From contig DIYO01000001.1 of NCBI GenBank assembly GCA_002427755.1, forward strand, positions 620,001 through 684,000: a stretch of 64,000 nucleotides of DNA, in the 5' to 3' direction. Below the pieces are notes generated by a model that was not told the DNA's origin, did not search any database, and worked only from the letters and a program-made list of their open reading frames with translations. Position numbers and translations under genes: made by a program. Below, in pieces: positions 1 to 8,532 of the stretch (position 1 is the first letter of the stretch; each line of letters begins with the position of its first letter). Origin of the DNA: Roseivirga sp. UBA6052. Its GTDB lineage: Bacteria; Bacteroidota; Bacteroidia; Cytophagales; Cyclobacteriaceae.

Positions 1-1046
1 AACCCACTTTAGAGCGATATAAGGCGCACATCGACATGGTAAATAAAGAAGCTTCTTACTACATGCGCACAGTGCAATGGGAAAACAAACAAAGAGTAGC
101 TGCCAAATTAGCTCAAATGGCAGGGTGCGAAGAAGACGAGTTGATCATTACTAGAAACACAACGGAATCTCTGGATATGATTATAGGCGGTTATCCGTGG
201 AAATCAGGTGATGAGGCCATCATGTCCAATCAAGACTATGGTGCCATGCTAAATCACTTCGATTTAGTAGAAAAGCGATTTGGCGTAAAACAAGTCAGAA
301 TTAACGTGCCAATGGACCCCAAAACGGATGAGGAAGTAGTTGAGGTTTACAGAAAGGCAATCACTCCAAAGACTAAATTGATTATGGTTTGCCATATGGT
401 TAACATAACCGGCCATATTCTACCCATTCGAAAAATATGCGATATGGCACATGAACATGGGGTTGAAGTCATGGTAGATGGCGCGCATGCTTTCGCTCAA
501 ATCAATTTTCGAATAAGAGATCTGAACTGTGATTACTATGGCACAAGTCTACACAAATGGCTAAGCGTTCCTTTAGGAACGGGATTCCTTTTTGTAAAAA
601 AGGGTAAGGCAGGGAAAATTTGGCCGTTATATGCAGAAGGATCTAGAGATGAACATGACATCTCGAGATTGAATCATATTGGAACACACCCGGTGCACAC
701 AGACTTAGCAATAGAAGACGCAATAGACTATCACAATTTAATAGGTAGCAAAAGAAAAGAAGATAGACTCCGGTTCATTCAGAACTATTGGACTTCTAAA
801 GCCAGAGAAATAGAAGGTGTAATTCTTAATACGCCTCAAGATCCCAATAGATCTTGCGCCATAGCCAACGTGGGTATAGAAGGCATGAAGCCATCCGAAA
901 TGTCAAAACAGCTACTTGAAGAGCACAATATTTGGACAGTCGCTATTGATGGAGCCGGTGTCCATGGCTGCCGAATAACCCCAAACGTCTATACCACTAC
1001 AGAAGAACTAGATTCATTTGTAGCGGCATTAGAGCGAATTGCCTAG
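1..1046 (+). CDS. PLP-dependent class V aminotransferase (5' end missing)
   Basis: A fold-type I PLP enzyme of the aminotransferase class V / isopenicillin-N-epimerase-like group. The frame is open to the left edge (codons from base 3 read PTLERYKAHIDMVN), so the ATG at 36 is almost certainly internal and the true start lies outside the window. Counting from that ATG, the cofactor-binding segment VDGAHAFAQ is near residues 147-155 and the Schiff-base lysine is probably Lys174 in YYGTSLHKW. The C-terminal small domain is complete. Substrate cannot be told from sequence; cysteine-desulfurase-like activity is not favoured because no active-site Cys loop is evident. The stop TAG shares the palindrome CTAG with the stop of metF on the other strand, so the two genes converge with a 4-bp overlap. 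Confidence 0.85.
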   Translation, partial: PTLERYKAHIDMVNKEASYYMRTVQWENKQRVAAKLAQMAGCEEDELIITRNTTESLDMIIGGYPWKSGDEAIMSNQDYGAMLNHFDLVEKRFGVKQVRINVPMDPKTDEEVVEVYRKAITPKTKLIMVCHMVNITGHILPIRKICDMAHEHGVEVMVDGAHAFAQINFRIRDLNCDYYGTSLHKWLSVPLGTGFLFVKKGKAGKIWPLYAEGSRDEHDISRLNHIGTHPVHTDLAIEDAIDYHNLIGSKRKEDRLRFIQNYWTSKAREIEGVILNTPQDPNRSCAIANVGIEGMKPSEMSKQLLEEHNIWTVAIDGAGVHGCRITPNVYTTTEELDSFVAALERIA

Positions 1047-1996
1047 AAAAGAGCCTCAGCTATTCTTTTCACCACCTTGGACTTACTCATGGTATAATAG
1101 TGTAAGACCGGGGCTCCACGTTCCATTAAGTCCTTAGACTGGTGAATACACCATTCAATTCCTACTTCTCTAACCTCAGCATTGGACTTACACTTTTCTA
1201 GTTCATCAACTAGAGCATCTGGAAGATCGACATGGAAAATGCTTGGCAACAAGCTCATATGCTTAAGAGTCGTAATCGGCTTTAATCCTGGAATAATAGG
1301 CACGTTGATGCCATTTGCTCTACACTTGCCAACAAATTCAAAGTATTTGTCATTATCGAAGAACATTTGAGTTACAATATACTCGGCACCCTTGTCAACC
1401 TTTAGTTTCAGGTACTTCATATCAGATTTCAAACTAGGTGCTTCAAAATGCTTTTCTGGGTAGCCTGCTACTCCAATAGAAAAGTTGGTCGGGTTACGAG
1501 TCACCTCATCGTGCAAATAAATCCCTTGATTCAACTCAAGTACCTGATCCATCAATTCACTGGCATAAGAGTGACCTTCAGGATCCGGTTCAAATCTACC
1601 TTCGGATTTAATAGCATCACCTCTCAAAACAAGTACGTTTTCAACGCCCAAGAAATCGAGGTCTATCAATGCGTTCTCTGTTTCTTCTTTATTGAATCCT
1701 CCACAGATTATGTGTGGCACTGGATCAACACCATATTTATTCAGAATGGCAGCACAAATCCCTACAGTTCCTGGTCTTTTTCTAGTAGTAACTCTTTCAA
1801 GTAATCCATTCTCACGTTTCTTATACATGTACTCTTCTCTGTGATAGGTTACATCTATAAAAGGAGGTTTAAACTCCATTAGGGGATCAATAGCATCAAA
1901 AATATTCTGAACACTCTCACCTTTAACTGGTGGTAGTATTTCAAAACTGAAAAGTGTTTTTCCGTTTGCTTCGCGAATGTGATCTACAACTTTCAT
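1043..1996 (-). CDS. metF: Methylenetetrahydrofolate reductase
   Basis: Reduces 5,10-methylene-THF to 5-methyl-THF with FAD, supplying the methyl donor for methionine synthase. The protein is 317 residues, normal for bacterial MetF. It has the N-terminal FEILPP motif with the family catalytic Glu at residue 19, the IDVTYHREE strand, the VENVLVLRGD nucleotide/folate strand and the DKGAEYIVTQMFFD segment near the middle. It lies 18 bp downstream of the large metH gene on the same strand and is probably the last gene of the SAM-riboswitch-controlled unit metH(N)-metH(C)-metF. No terminator is visible after it; it runs into the convergent aminotransferase gene. Confidence 0.95.
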   Translation of the reverse strand: MKVVDHIREANGKTLFSFEILPPVKGESVQNIFDAIDPLMEFKPPFIDVTYHREEYMYKKRENGLLERVTTRKRPGTVGICAAILNKYGVDPVPHIICGGFNKEETENALIDLDFLGVENVLVLRGDAIKSEGRFEPDPEGHSYASELMDQVLELNQGIYLHDEVTRNPTNFSIGVAGYPEKHFEAPSLKSDMKYLKLKVDKGAEYIVTQMFFDNDKYFEFVGKCRANGINVPIIPGLKPITTLKHMSLLPSIFHVDLPDALVDELEKCKSNAEVREVGIEWCIHQSKDLMERGAPVLHYYTMSKSKVVKRIAEALF

Positions 1997-2014
1997 GATT
2001 AGATTCAGTAGTGT

Positions 2015-4699
2015 TTAGATGTCGTAACTTAAATTAGGTGCAAGCCATTTTTCGGTATCAGCTAAACTCATTCCTTTTCTTTGAGCATAGTCTTCAACCT
2101 GATCTTTTTCAATTTTGCCAAGTCCAAAATATTTAGCTTCCTCGTGCATAAAATAGAAGCCTGAAACTGATGATGCCGGATACATTGCAAATGATTCAGT
2201 GAGACTGATTCCTGTATGTCTTTCAGCATCTAGTAAATCGAATAAAATTCTTTTCTCTGTATGATCAGGGCAAGCTGGGTAACCAGGTGCCGGTCTAATA
2301 CCTTGATATTTCTCCTTAATTAGTGCCTCGTTGTCTAAAGATTCAGCCGCAGCATATCCCCACAACTCTTTTCTGACTTTATGGTGCATTAACTCTGCAA
2401 ATGCTTCAGCCAATCTATCAGCTACTGCTTTGATCATAATGGAATTATAATCGTCATGCTCCGCCTCGTATTTCTCGATAAGCGGCTCAATACCAACACC
2501 GGCTGTCACAGCAAAGCCTCCCATGTAATCAGACTTACCCGATTCTTTTGGTGCTACATAGTCGGCTAAACTTAGGTTTGGTAGCCCACTACCCTTTTTA
2601 CCTTGTTGACGCAGCATATGGAAGGTAGTTTTCACTTCACTCCTTGTCTCATCGGTATAGATTTCTACATCGTCTCCAACCGCATTGGCAGGATAAAGCC
2701 CCACTACAGCATTAGCAATCAATAAGTTATTATCAATAATCTCTTTGATCATTTGCTGCGCATCAGCATATAGTTTAGTTGCTTCTTCGCCTACTATTTC
2801 ATGCTGTAGTATCTCAGGAAACTTACCTTTAAGCATCCAAGTATTAAAGAATGGTGTCCAGTCTATAAAACCCGAAATCTCTTCTATTGAGTAATCGTTA
2901 AATGCTTTATTCCCAATAAAAGCCGGTGCATGCATCTCCTTAGTTGCCCAATCAATAGACAACTTATTTTCCTGAGCATTTTTGAAAGGGATATAAGATT
3001 TCACCTGCTTTCTATTGGCATGATCCTCTCTTAGTTGACCGTATTCAGCCTTAGTACGCAAGAAAATATCCTCGTAAGTGTTTTTGTTAATCAATTCTCC
3101 TGCAACTGGCACTGATTTAGAAGCATCTAGCACATGGATTACAGAACCTGAATAGGCAGGATCAATCTTAACAGCAGTATGAATTCTCGAAGTGGTCGCA
3201 CCTCCAATCATAAGAGGAATATCCATATTTCTGCGCTCCATTTCCTTAGCTACATGAACCATCTCATCTAAAGAAGGTGTAATTAAGCCACTTAATCCAA
3301 TAGCGTCTACCTTATGCTCAACTGCCGCATTAAGTATCTTTTCCGCTGGAACCATAACCCCTAAATCGACAATATCGAAGTTATTACATGCGAGAACTAC
3401 ACCTACTATGTTCTTACCTATGTCATGAACATCACCTTTTACGGTAGCTAAAAGAATCTTGGAAGCTGCACTGGTATCTTTATTTGTTGCTTTCTCTTCT
3501 TCTAAATATGGAAGCAAATAAGCAACGGCTTTCTTCATGACTCGCGCACTCTTAACAACCTGAGGAAGGAACATTTTACCAGAGCCGAACAGATCGCCAA
3601 CCACGTTCATACCGTCCATTAAAGGCCCCTCAATAACCTTAAGGGGTCTTTGATATTTCTGACGGGCTTCTTCTGTATCAGTATCAATAAATTCTACAAT
3701 CCCTTTAACCAATGAATGCTCTAATCTTTTTTCTACAGATTCTTTTCTCCAAGCATCATCTTTTACCTGCTTTTTACCATCAGATTTGTACGTCTCAGCA
3801 AAGTCAAGCAACCTTTCTGTGGCATCTTCTCTTCTATTCAGAAGAACATCCTCAACTCTTTCCAAAAGGTCTTTTGGTATGTCATCATAAACCTCAAGCA
3901 TAGTTGGGTTAACTATACCCATATCCATCCCCTGCTTGATGGCATGATAAAGAAATGCCGAATGCATGGCTTCCCTCACAGGATTATTACCTCTAAACGA
4001 AAAAGAGACATTACTTACCCCGCCACTTACGTGAGCACCAGGCAGGTTCTCTCGAATCCATTTAGTGGCATTAAAAAAGTCTAATGCATTATTATTATGC
4101 TCTTCTATCCCAGTAGCGACTGGGAAAATGTTCGGGTCGAATATGATATCGCTCTTTGGGAAACCTACTTTGTCTACCAAAACTCTGTATGATCTCTCAC
4201 AGATTTCGATCCGTCTCTCGTAGCTATCAGCTTGACCTTGTTCATCGAAGGCCATCACAATTACTGCAGCACCGTATCTTTTAACTTTCTTCGCGTGTTC
4301 AATGAATAACTCTTCTCCTTCTTTGAGTGAAATAGAATTCACCACACCTTTACCCTGAATACATTTAAGACCAGCCTCTATTATTTCCCATTTCGAAGAA
4401 TCGATCATTACAGGAATTCTGGCAATATCTGGCTCAGCAGCAATGAGGTTAAGAAACTTAACCATAGCCTCTTTACCATCGAGCATACCTTCATCCATAT
4501 TCACATCAAGGATTTGGGCTCCACCTTCTACCTGATTTCTGGCAATTTCTAGGGCTTCTTCGTATTTCTCCTCTTTAATAAGTCGAGCAAATTTTCTCGA
4601 ACCCGTGACATTGGTTCGCTCACCAACATTAACGAATGGGATATTGGGTGTTACAATTAAAGGTTCTAAACCTGATAGTCTTAAAGAAACTTTTTCCAT
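2015..4699 (-). CDS. metH: Cobalamin-dependent methionine synthase, C-terminal part (folate, B12 and activation domains)
   Basis: This 894-residue protein holds the MetH modules that follow the homocysteine domain: pterin-binding TIM barrel (about 20-280, beginning FVNVGERTNVTGSRKFARLI), the four-helix cobalamin cap (about 310-400), the Rossmann B12 domain with the DVHDIGKN motif whose His is the lower cobalt ligand (about residue 425), and the AdoMet-binding activation domain (about 560-890) with RPAPGYPACPDH. The homocysteine/zinc domain is encoded separately just upstream. Start ATG overlaps the upstream stop as TAATG, so translation is probably coupled. Together the two proteins should do what one-chain MetH does in E. 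coli. Split MetH is known in Bacteroidota. Confidence 0.95.
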   Translation of the reverse strand: MEKVSLRLSGLEPLIVTPNIPFVNVGERTNVTGSRKFARLIKEEKYEEALEIARNQVEGGAQILDVNMDEGMLDGKEAMVKFLNLIAAEPDIARIPVMIDSSKWEIIEAGLKCIQGKGVVNSISLKEGEELFIEHAKKVKRYGAAVIVMAFDEQGQADSYERRIEICERSYRVLVDKVGFPKSDIIFDPNIFPVATGIEEHNNNALDFFNATKWIRENLPGAHVSGGVSNVSFSFRGNNPVREAMHSAFLYHAIKQGMDMGIVNPTMLEVYDDIPKDLLERVEDVLLNRREDATERLLDFAETYKSDGKKQVKDDAWRKESVEKRLEHSLVKGIVEFIDTDTEEARQKYQRPLKVIEGPLMDGMNVVGDLFGSGKMFLPQVVKSARVMKKAVAYLLPYLEEEKATNKDTSAASKILLATVKGDVHDIGKNIVGVVLACNNFDIVDLGVMVPAEKILNAAVEHKVDAIGLSGLITPSLDEMVHVAKEMERRNMDIPLMIGGATTSRIHTAVKIDPAYSGSVIHVLDASKSVPVAGELINKNTYEDIFLRTKAEYGQLREDHANRKQVKSYIPFKNAQENKLSIDWATKEMHAPAFIGNKAFNDYSIEEISGFIDWTPFFNTWMLKGKFPEILQHEIVGEEATKLYADAQQMIKEIIDNNLLIANAVVGLYPANAVGDDVEIYTDETRSEVKTTFHMLRQQGKKGSGLPNLSLADYVAPKESGKSDYMGGFAVTAGVGIEPLIEKYEAEHDDYNSIMIKAVADRLAEAFAELMHHKVRKELWGYAAAESLDNEALIKEKYQGIRPAPGYPACPDHTEKRILFDLLDAERHTGISLTESFAMYPASSVSGFYFMHEEAKYFGLGKIEKDQVEDYAQRKGMSLADTEKWLAPNLSYDI

Positions 4700-5709
4700 T
4701 AAACTAACTCTTCAACTCTAATAACTCGTGGGCTAACTTTTGCGGCTTCTTCCGCTATCAATTTGATATGATCAGGAGTTGTCCCACAACAACCACCTAC
4801 AATATTCAGAAAACCGTCTTTTAGGAATTCCCCTACCTGAGAAGCCATCTCTTCAGGAGTCTGATCATACTCGCCAAACTCATTTGGTAAGCCTGCATTT
4901 GGATGCGCACTCGTGTTAAAAGGTGCCTTATTGGAAAGCGTTTCTAAATAAGGCCTTAGTTGTTCAGCACCCAAAGCACAATTCAATCCAATAGACATAA
5001 TAGGCACATGTGATAGTGAGACTAAAAAGGCTTCAGTAGTTTGACCGGATAAAGTTCTTCCACTAGCATCTGTAATCGTTCCTGAAACCATAATAGGCAA
5101 CTGGATTCCCTTCTCATCATAAACCTCCTCTATAGCAAACAATGCTGCTTTGGCATTCAGTGTATCGAATACTGTTTCGACTAAAAGAATATCCGAGCCA
5201 CCTTCTATTAAAGCCGTTGCTTGTTGTTTGTAAGCAAGCACCAGATCATCAAATGTAACTGCTCTGTAACCAGGGTCATTAACATCTGGAGAAATAGAAG
5301 CGGTTCTATTGGTAGGGCCCATTGAACCCGCTACAAAACGTGGTTTATCAGGTTCTGTTTCGGCAAATTCATCAGCAACCTCTCTCGCAATTTTTGCTGA
5401 CTCATAATTAATATCATAAACAGCACCTTCCAAGGCATAATCTGCTTGTGCTATTGTGGTTCCACTAAAGGTGTTAGTCTCTACTATATCTGCTCCAGCA
5501 GCGAAATACTGACGATGTATATCCTTTATAATATCTGGTCGAGTTATTGAAAGTAAATCATTGTTTCCTTTCAATGGGTGGGTATGATCTTTGAATCGAT
5601 CTCCTCTAAAATCTTCCTCTTCAAGTGTATGGCGTTGAATCATGGTACCCATTGCACCATCTAAAACCAGTACACGCTCCTTTAATATCTCTTCAATTGA
5701 AATAGCCAT
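4699..5709 (-). CDS. metH: Methionine synthase, N-terminal homocysteine S-methyltransferase subunit
   Basis: A 336-residue homocysteine-binding TIM barrel corresponding to the first module of MetH. It starts with VLDGAMGTMIQ, typical of the family, and has the three zinc-binding cysteines expected: one in GLNCALG (about residue 241) and the pair in GGCCGTTPDH (about 306-307). It ends cleanly at the domain boundary where one-chain MetH would continue into the pterin domain, and its stop overlaps the start of the next gene by one base. It is the first gene after the SAM-I riboswitch at 5753-5853. A betaine- or S-methylmethionine-dependent methyltransferase is the alternative, but the neighbour makes the MetH role clear. 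Confidence 0.93.
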   Translation of the reverse strand: MAISIEEILKERVLVLDGAMGTMIQRHTLEEEDFRGDRFKDHTHPLKGNNDLLSITRPDIIKDIHRQYFAAGADIVETNTFSGTTIAQADYALEGAVYDINYESAKIAREVADEFAETEPDKPRFVAGSMGPTNRTASISPDVNDPGYRAVTFDDLVLAYKQQATALIEGGSDILLVETVFDTLNAKAALFAIEEVYDEKGIQLPIMVSGTITDASGRTLSGQTTEAFLVSLSHVPIMSIGLNCALGAEQLRPYLETLSNKAPFNTSAHPNAGLPNEFGEYDQTPEEMASQVGEFLKDGFLNIVGGCCGTTPDHIKLIAEEAAKVSPRVIRVEELV

Positions 5710-5752
5710 ATCTATTGCTTTGGCTTACCTAGAAAAACTTGAGATTCTTTTC

Positions 5753-5853
5753 CTCATCTTCTCTCCAAAGGCTTGGAGCTAGGAATTAGCACCGAGTATC
5801 ATCCAGGTTGCTAAGACATCATGGGGCCTAGTCCCTCCGTCTTTCTTGATAAG
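5753..5853 (-). promoter_or_regulatory. SAM-I riboswitch (S-box leader)
   Basis: Read on the minus strand, this leader has the S-box landmarks in order: CTTATCAAGAAAGACGGAGG at the 5' end, a GAT...TAGCAACCTG core (ATGATGTCTTAGCAACCTGG), GGTGCTAATTCC, then a P4-like stem and a closing GATGAG. The P1 helix pairs CTTATC (5848-5853) with GATGAG (5753-5758). It lies 44 bases before the metH start, so binding of S-adenosylmethionine should switch off the methionine unit. I see no obvious intrinsic terminator in the 44-base expression platform, so translational control or a small anti-RBS helix is possible. Confidence 0.95.
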
Positions 5854-5858
5854 CGCTG

Positions 5859-5866
5859 TAAATGTA
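5859..5866 (-). promoter_or_regulatory. Candidate -7 promoter element for the metH leader
   Basis: Minus-strand TACATTTA resembles the Bacteroidota -7 consensus TAnnTTTG (one mismatch, final A). It ends six bases before the first base of the riboswitch, where a transcript start is expected. A TTG lies upstream at 5889-5891 and a TTTG at 5882-5885, but neither gives ideal spacing. This is position-based inference. Confidence 0.35.
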
Positions 5867-5960
5867 GTGAAGAAACGTTTACAAAAAACAATCCGTTCAA
5901 AAGATTCTTACTTTCTAAATTTTATGGCTTTCAATTAAGACTTAGGGTTTATTTGGGCAT

Positions 5961-5983
5961 AAAAAAAGGGGCATCAGCCCCTT
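5961..5983 (-). terminator. Intrinsic terminator of gyrB
   Basis: On the minus strand AAGGGGC-TGAT-GCCCCTT folds into a perfect seven-base-pair hairpin followed by seven T. It lies 22 bases after the gyrB stop and separates gyrB from the metH leader. Confidence 0.9.
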
Positions 5984-6004
5984 AATCATATTGTCATAGA
6001 AGGT

Positions 6005-7966
6005 TTAAATATCCACTTTAGCATATTTAGCATTCTTTTCAATGAACTCTCTTCTTGGTGCTACTTCATCTCCCATTAGCATCGAGAATAAATGATCAGC
6101 TTCAGCTGCAGAAGCTACAGTCACTTGTTTCATACTTCTAGTTTCAGGATCCATTGTAGTTTCCCATAACTGCTCAGGGTTCATCTCTCCAAGCCCCTTG
6201 TAACGTTGGATATTCACGGAATCTTCTTTGCCTTCACCCGCCATTTCTCTCATCAACATGGCACGTTGTGCCTCGTCCCAGCAGTAACGCTGATCTTTAC
6301 CTTTCTTTAATAGATAAAGCGGTGGCTGAGCAATGTATAGATAACCAGAATCAATTAATGGTCGCATGAATCTGAAGAAGAACGTCAAAATTAAAGTACG
6401 AATGTGACTACCGTCAATATCCGCATCTGTCATAATCACGATCTTGTGATATCTCAACTTCTCAAGGTTCAATTCTCTACTGTCCTCCTCTGTACCAAAG
6501 CTCACACCAAGGGCAGTAATTATATTTTTGATTTCTTCGTTATCGTAAATTTTATGCTCTTGTGCTTTCTCAACGTTAAGAATCTTACCTCTTAAAGGCA
6601 GAATAGCTTGGAAATGCCTGTCTCTTCCTTGCTTTGCTGAACCACCTGCAGAATCACCCTCCACTAAGTACAGTTCTGACTCAAAAGGGTCTCTAGAAGA
6701 GCAATCAGCTAATTTTCCTGGAAGACCTGTTCCCGTAAGAACATTCTTACGCTGAACCATTTCACGAGCCTTACGTGCAGCATGTCTGGCCTGTGCAGCA
6801 AGTATTACTTTCTGGACAATCGACTTCGCGTCATTTGGGTTTTCTTCTAAGTATTCTGTCAGCATTTCAGTTACTGCCTGACTTACGGCTGCAGTAACCT
6901 CCCTGTTACCAAGTTTAGTCTTGGTCTGACCTTCGAATTGAGGTTCAGCCACCTTAACAGAAACAATAGCTGTTAAACCCTCTCTAAAGTCATCTCCGCT
7001 TATCTCAAACTTCAAGTTTTTCAATAAGCCCGATGTTTCTGCATATTTTTTCAAGGTCGCGGTTAAGCCTCTTCTAAAACCTGAAAGGTGTGTTCCTCCT
7101 TCGTGGGTATTGATATTATTCACATAAGAGAATAGATGCTCAGAGAAAGATGTATTGTAAACCATGGCCACTTCTACAGGCACACCATTCTTCTCGCCCT
7201 CCATGGAAACAACTTTGGTTGTAAGTTGCTCTCTTGAACCATCTAAATATTTTATGAATTCTGGAAGACCTTCTTCACTGTAATAGTGCTCAATTAGATC
7301 GGAACCATCTTCAGTCTTTGTTCGCTTGTCGGTAAGAGAGATCTTAATTCCCTTATTCAAATAAGCTAACTCTCTTAATCTTGCTGAAAGTGTATCGAAG
7401 CTATAAACAGTAGTAGAGGTAAAAATGGTATCATCCGGATGGAAAGTAACCATAGTCCCATTCTGATCTGTTTCTGCAACTGACTTTACAGGATAGAGCG
7501 CTTTACCTCTCTCGTATTCTTGCTCCCAAACTTTACCTTCTTTGTAAACGGTAGCTTTTAAATGATTAGAAAGCGCATTCACACAAGAAACCCCAACACC
7601 GTGTAATCCACCTGACACCTTGTAAGAATCCTTATCAAACTTACCTCCAGCACCGATTTTAGTCATTACAACTTCTAGGGCAGAAACGCCTTCTTTTTTA
7701 TGAATTCCAACAGGGATACCACGTCCGTTATCTTTTACAGTGATCGAGTTATCCTCATTAATCCAAACATCAATGGTATCGCAATAGCCTGCCATTGCCT
7801 CATCAATAGAGTTGTCGACCACCTCATAAACCAAATGATGAAGACCTCTTTCACCCACATCACCTATATACATAGAAGGACGCATTCTTACGTGCTCCAT
7901 CCCTTCTAATGCCTGAATATTATCTGCTGAATAATTACTATTCTGATTCGCTTTTTCTTCGCTCAT
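6005..7966 (-). CDS. gyrB: DNA gyrase subunit B
   Basis: The ATPase subunit of DNA gyrase. At 653 residues it is the usual length for the short-form GyrB. The GHKL ATPase domain comes first (VYEVVDNSIDEAMAG, DNGRGIPVG, GGLHGVGVS), then the transducer domain, then the TOPRIM domain with EGDSAGGSAKQGRDR (about residue 438) and DADIDGSHIRTL, and the C-terminal RYKGLGEMNPEQLW tail. ParE is the main alternative; the DSAGGSAKQGRDR and QRYKGLGEMNPEQLW signatures and the gyrase-like ending favour GyrB. It is probably monocistronic: a terminator follows, and the next upstream gene is more than 100 bases away. Confidence 0.96.
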   Translation of the reverse strand: MSEEKANQNSNYSADNIQALEGMEHVRMRPSMYIGDVGERGLHHLVYEVVDNSIDEAMAGYCDTIDVWINEDNSITVKDNGRGIPVGIHKKEGVSALEVVMTKIGAGGKFDKDSYKVSGGLHGVGVSCVNALSNHLKATVYKEGKVWEQEYERGKALYPVKSVAETDQNGTMVTFHPDDTIFTSTTVYSFDTLSARLRELAYLNKGIKISLTDKRTKTEDGSDLIEHYYSEEGLPEFIKYLDGSREQLTTKVVSMEGEKNGVPVEVAMVYNTSFSEHLFSYVNNINTHEGGTHLSGFRRGLTATLKKYAETSGLLKNLKFEISGDDFREGLTAIVSVKVAEPQFEGQTKTKLGNREVTAAVSQAVTEMLTEYLEENPNDAKSIVQKVILAAQARHAARKAREMVQRKNVLTGTGLPGKLADCSSRDPFESELYLVEGDSAGGSAKQGRDRHFQAILPLRGKILNVEKAQEHKIYDNEEIKNIITALGVSFGTEEDSRELNLEKLRYHKIVIMTDADIDGSHIRTLILTFFFRFMRPLIDSGYLYIAQPPLYLLKKGKDQRYCWDEAQRAMLMREMAGEGKEDSVNIQRYKGLGEMNPEQLWETTMDPETRSMKQVTVASAAEADHLFSMLMGDEVAPRREFIEKNAKYAKVDI

Positions 7967-8076
7967 ATATCTCCTAAAAAAACAAATTTTCGAGTACTCG
8001 AATACGTCTTGAATAAAACGTAAAAGTGTAGCTTTTCAAGCCTCAAAAATAAAGCACGAATATACGTAAAAAAAGC

Positions 8077-8442
8077 TTAGTATTCGCCAGTAGAAAGCAT
8101 AACTAAAGTACATGCATGTATACACATAATTCCTCTTTCTTCTGCCATTCTTTTAAACTCCTGATTTTCAGTACCGGGATTAAAAATAATACGCTTTGGA
8201 TTCAGAGAAAGCATATAATCATACCACTCCTTCTGACGCTCTGGATTGATATATAAAGTAAGCGTATCCACATCATTAATTTGGGGCTTATCGTAGAAAT
8301 TGAGGATTTTCTGCCCCATAACTTCTCCTTCTTGAATGCCTAATGGAACAAAATCTAGCTTTCTTCTTTCCATCATTTCAGCGGCTTGATATGCATATCG
8401 ATAAGGCTTGGGAACACTACCTACTATAACACTCTTCATCAT
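8077..8442 (-). CDS. CoA-binding domain protein (YccU-like)
   Basis: A 121-residue single-domain Rossmann protein of the CoA_binding_2 family. It has a short VVGSVPKPYRYAYQAAEMM opening in place of the classical glycine loop, and PERQKEWYDYMLSLNPKRIIFNPGTENQEF in the second half, where PGTEN resembles the family's PGxxxxE ending. The molecular role of these small proteins is not settled; CoA or nucleotide binding is inferred from the family. Two adjacent ATGs (8442 and 8439) are possible starts. It is divergent from the thioredoxin-fold gene at 8533 and likely has its own promoter in the 90-bp gap. Confidence 0.8.
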   Translation of the reverse strand: MMKSVIVGSVPKPYRYAYQAAEMMERRKLDFVPLGIQEGEVMGQKILNFYDKPQINDVDTLTLYINPERQKEWYDYMLSLNPKRIIFNPGTENQEFKRMAEERGIMCIHACTLVMLSTGEY

Positions 8443-8478
8443 TAACTCACTTTAACAGTAATTAGAACCAAAATGGCG

Positions 8479-8486
8479 TAATTTTG
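8479..8486 (+). promoter_or_regulatory. Candidate -7 promoter element for the thioredoxin-fold gene
   Basis: TAATTTTG matches the Bacteroidota -7 consensus TAnnTTTG exactly and sits 46 bases before the ATG at 8533. No convincing TTTG -33 box is seen at the ideal distance. Confidence 0.4.
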
Positions 8487-8532
8487 ATTCCCAAAGTACG
8501 AAGGTATTAGCACCTTACGTTTAGTATCTGTT

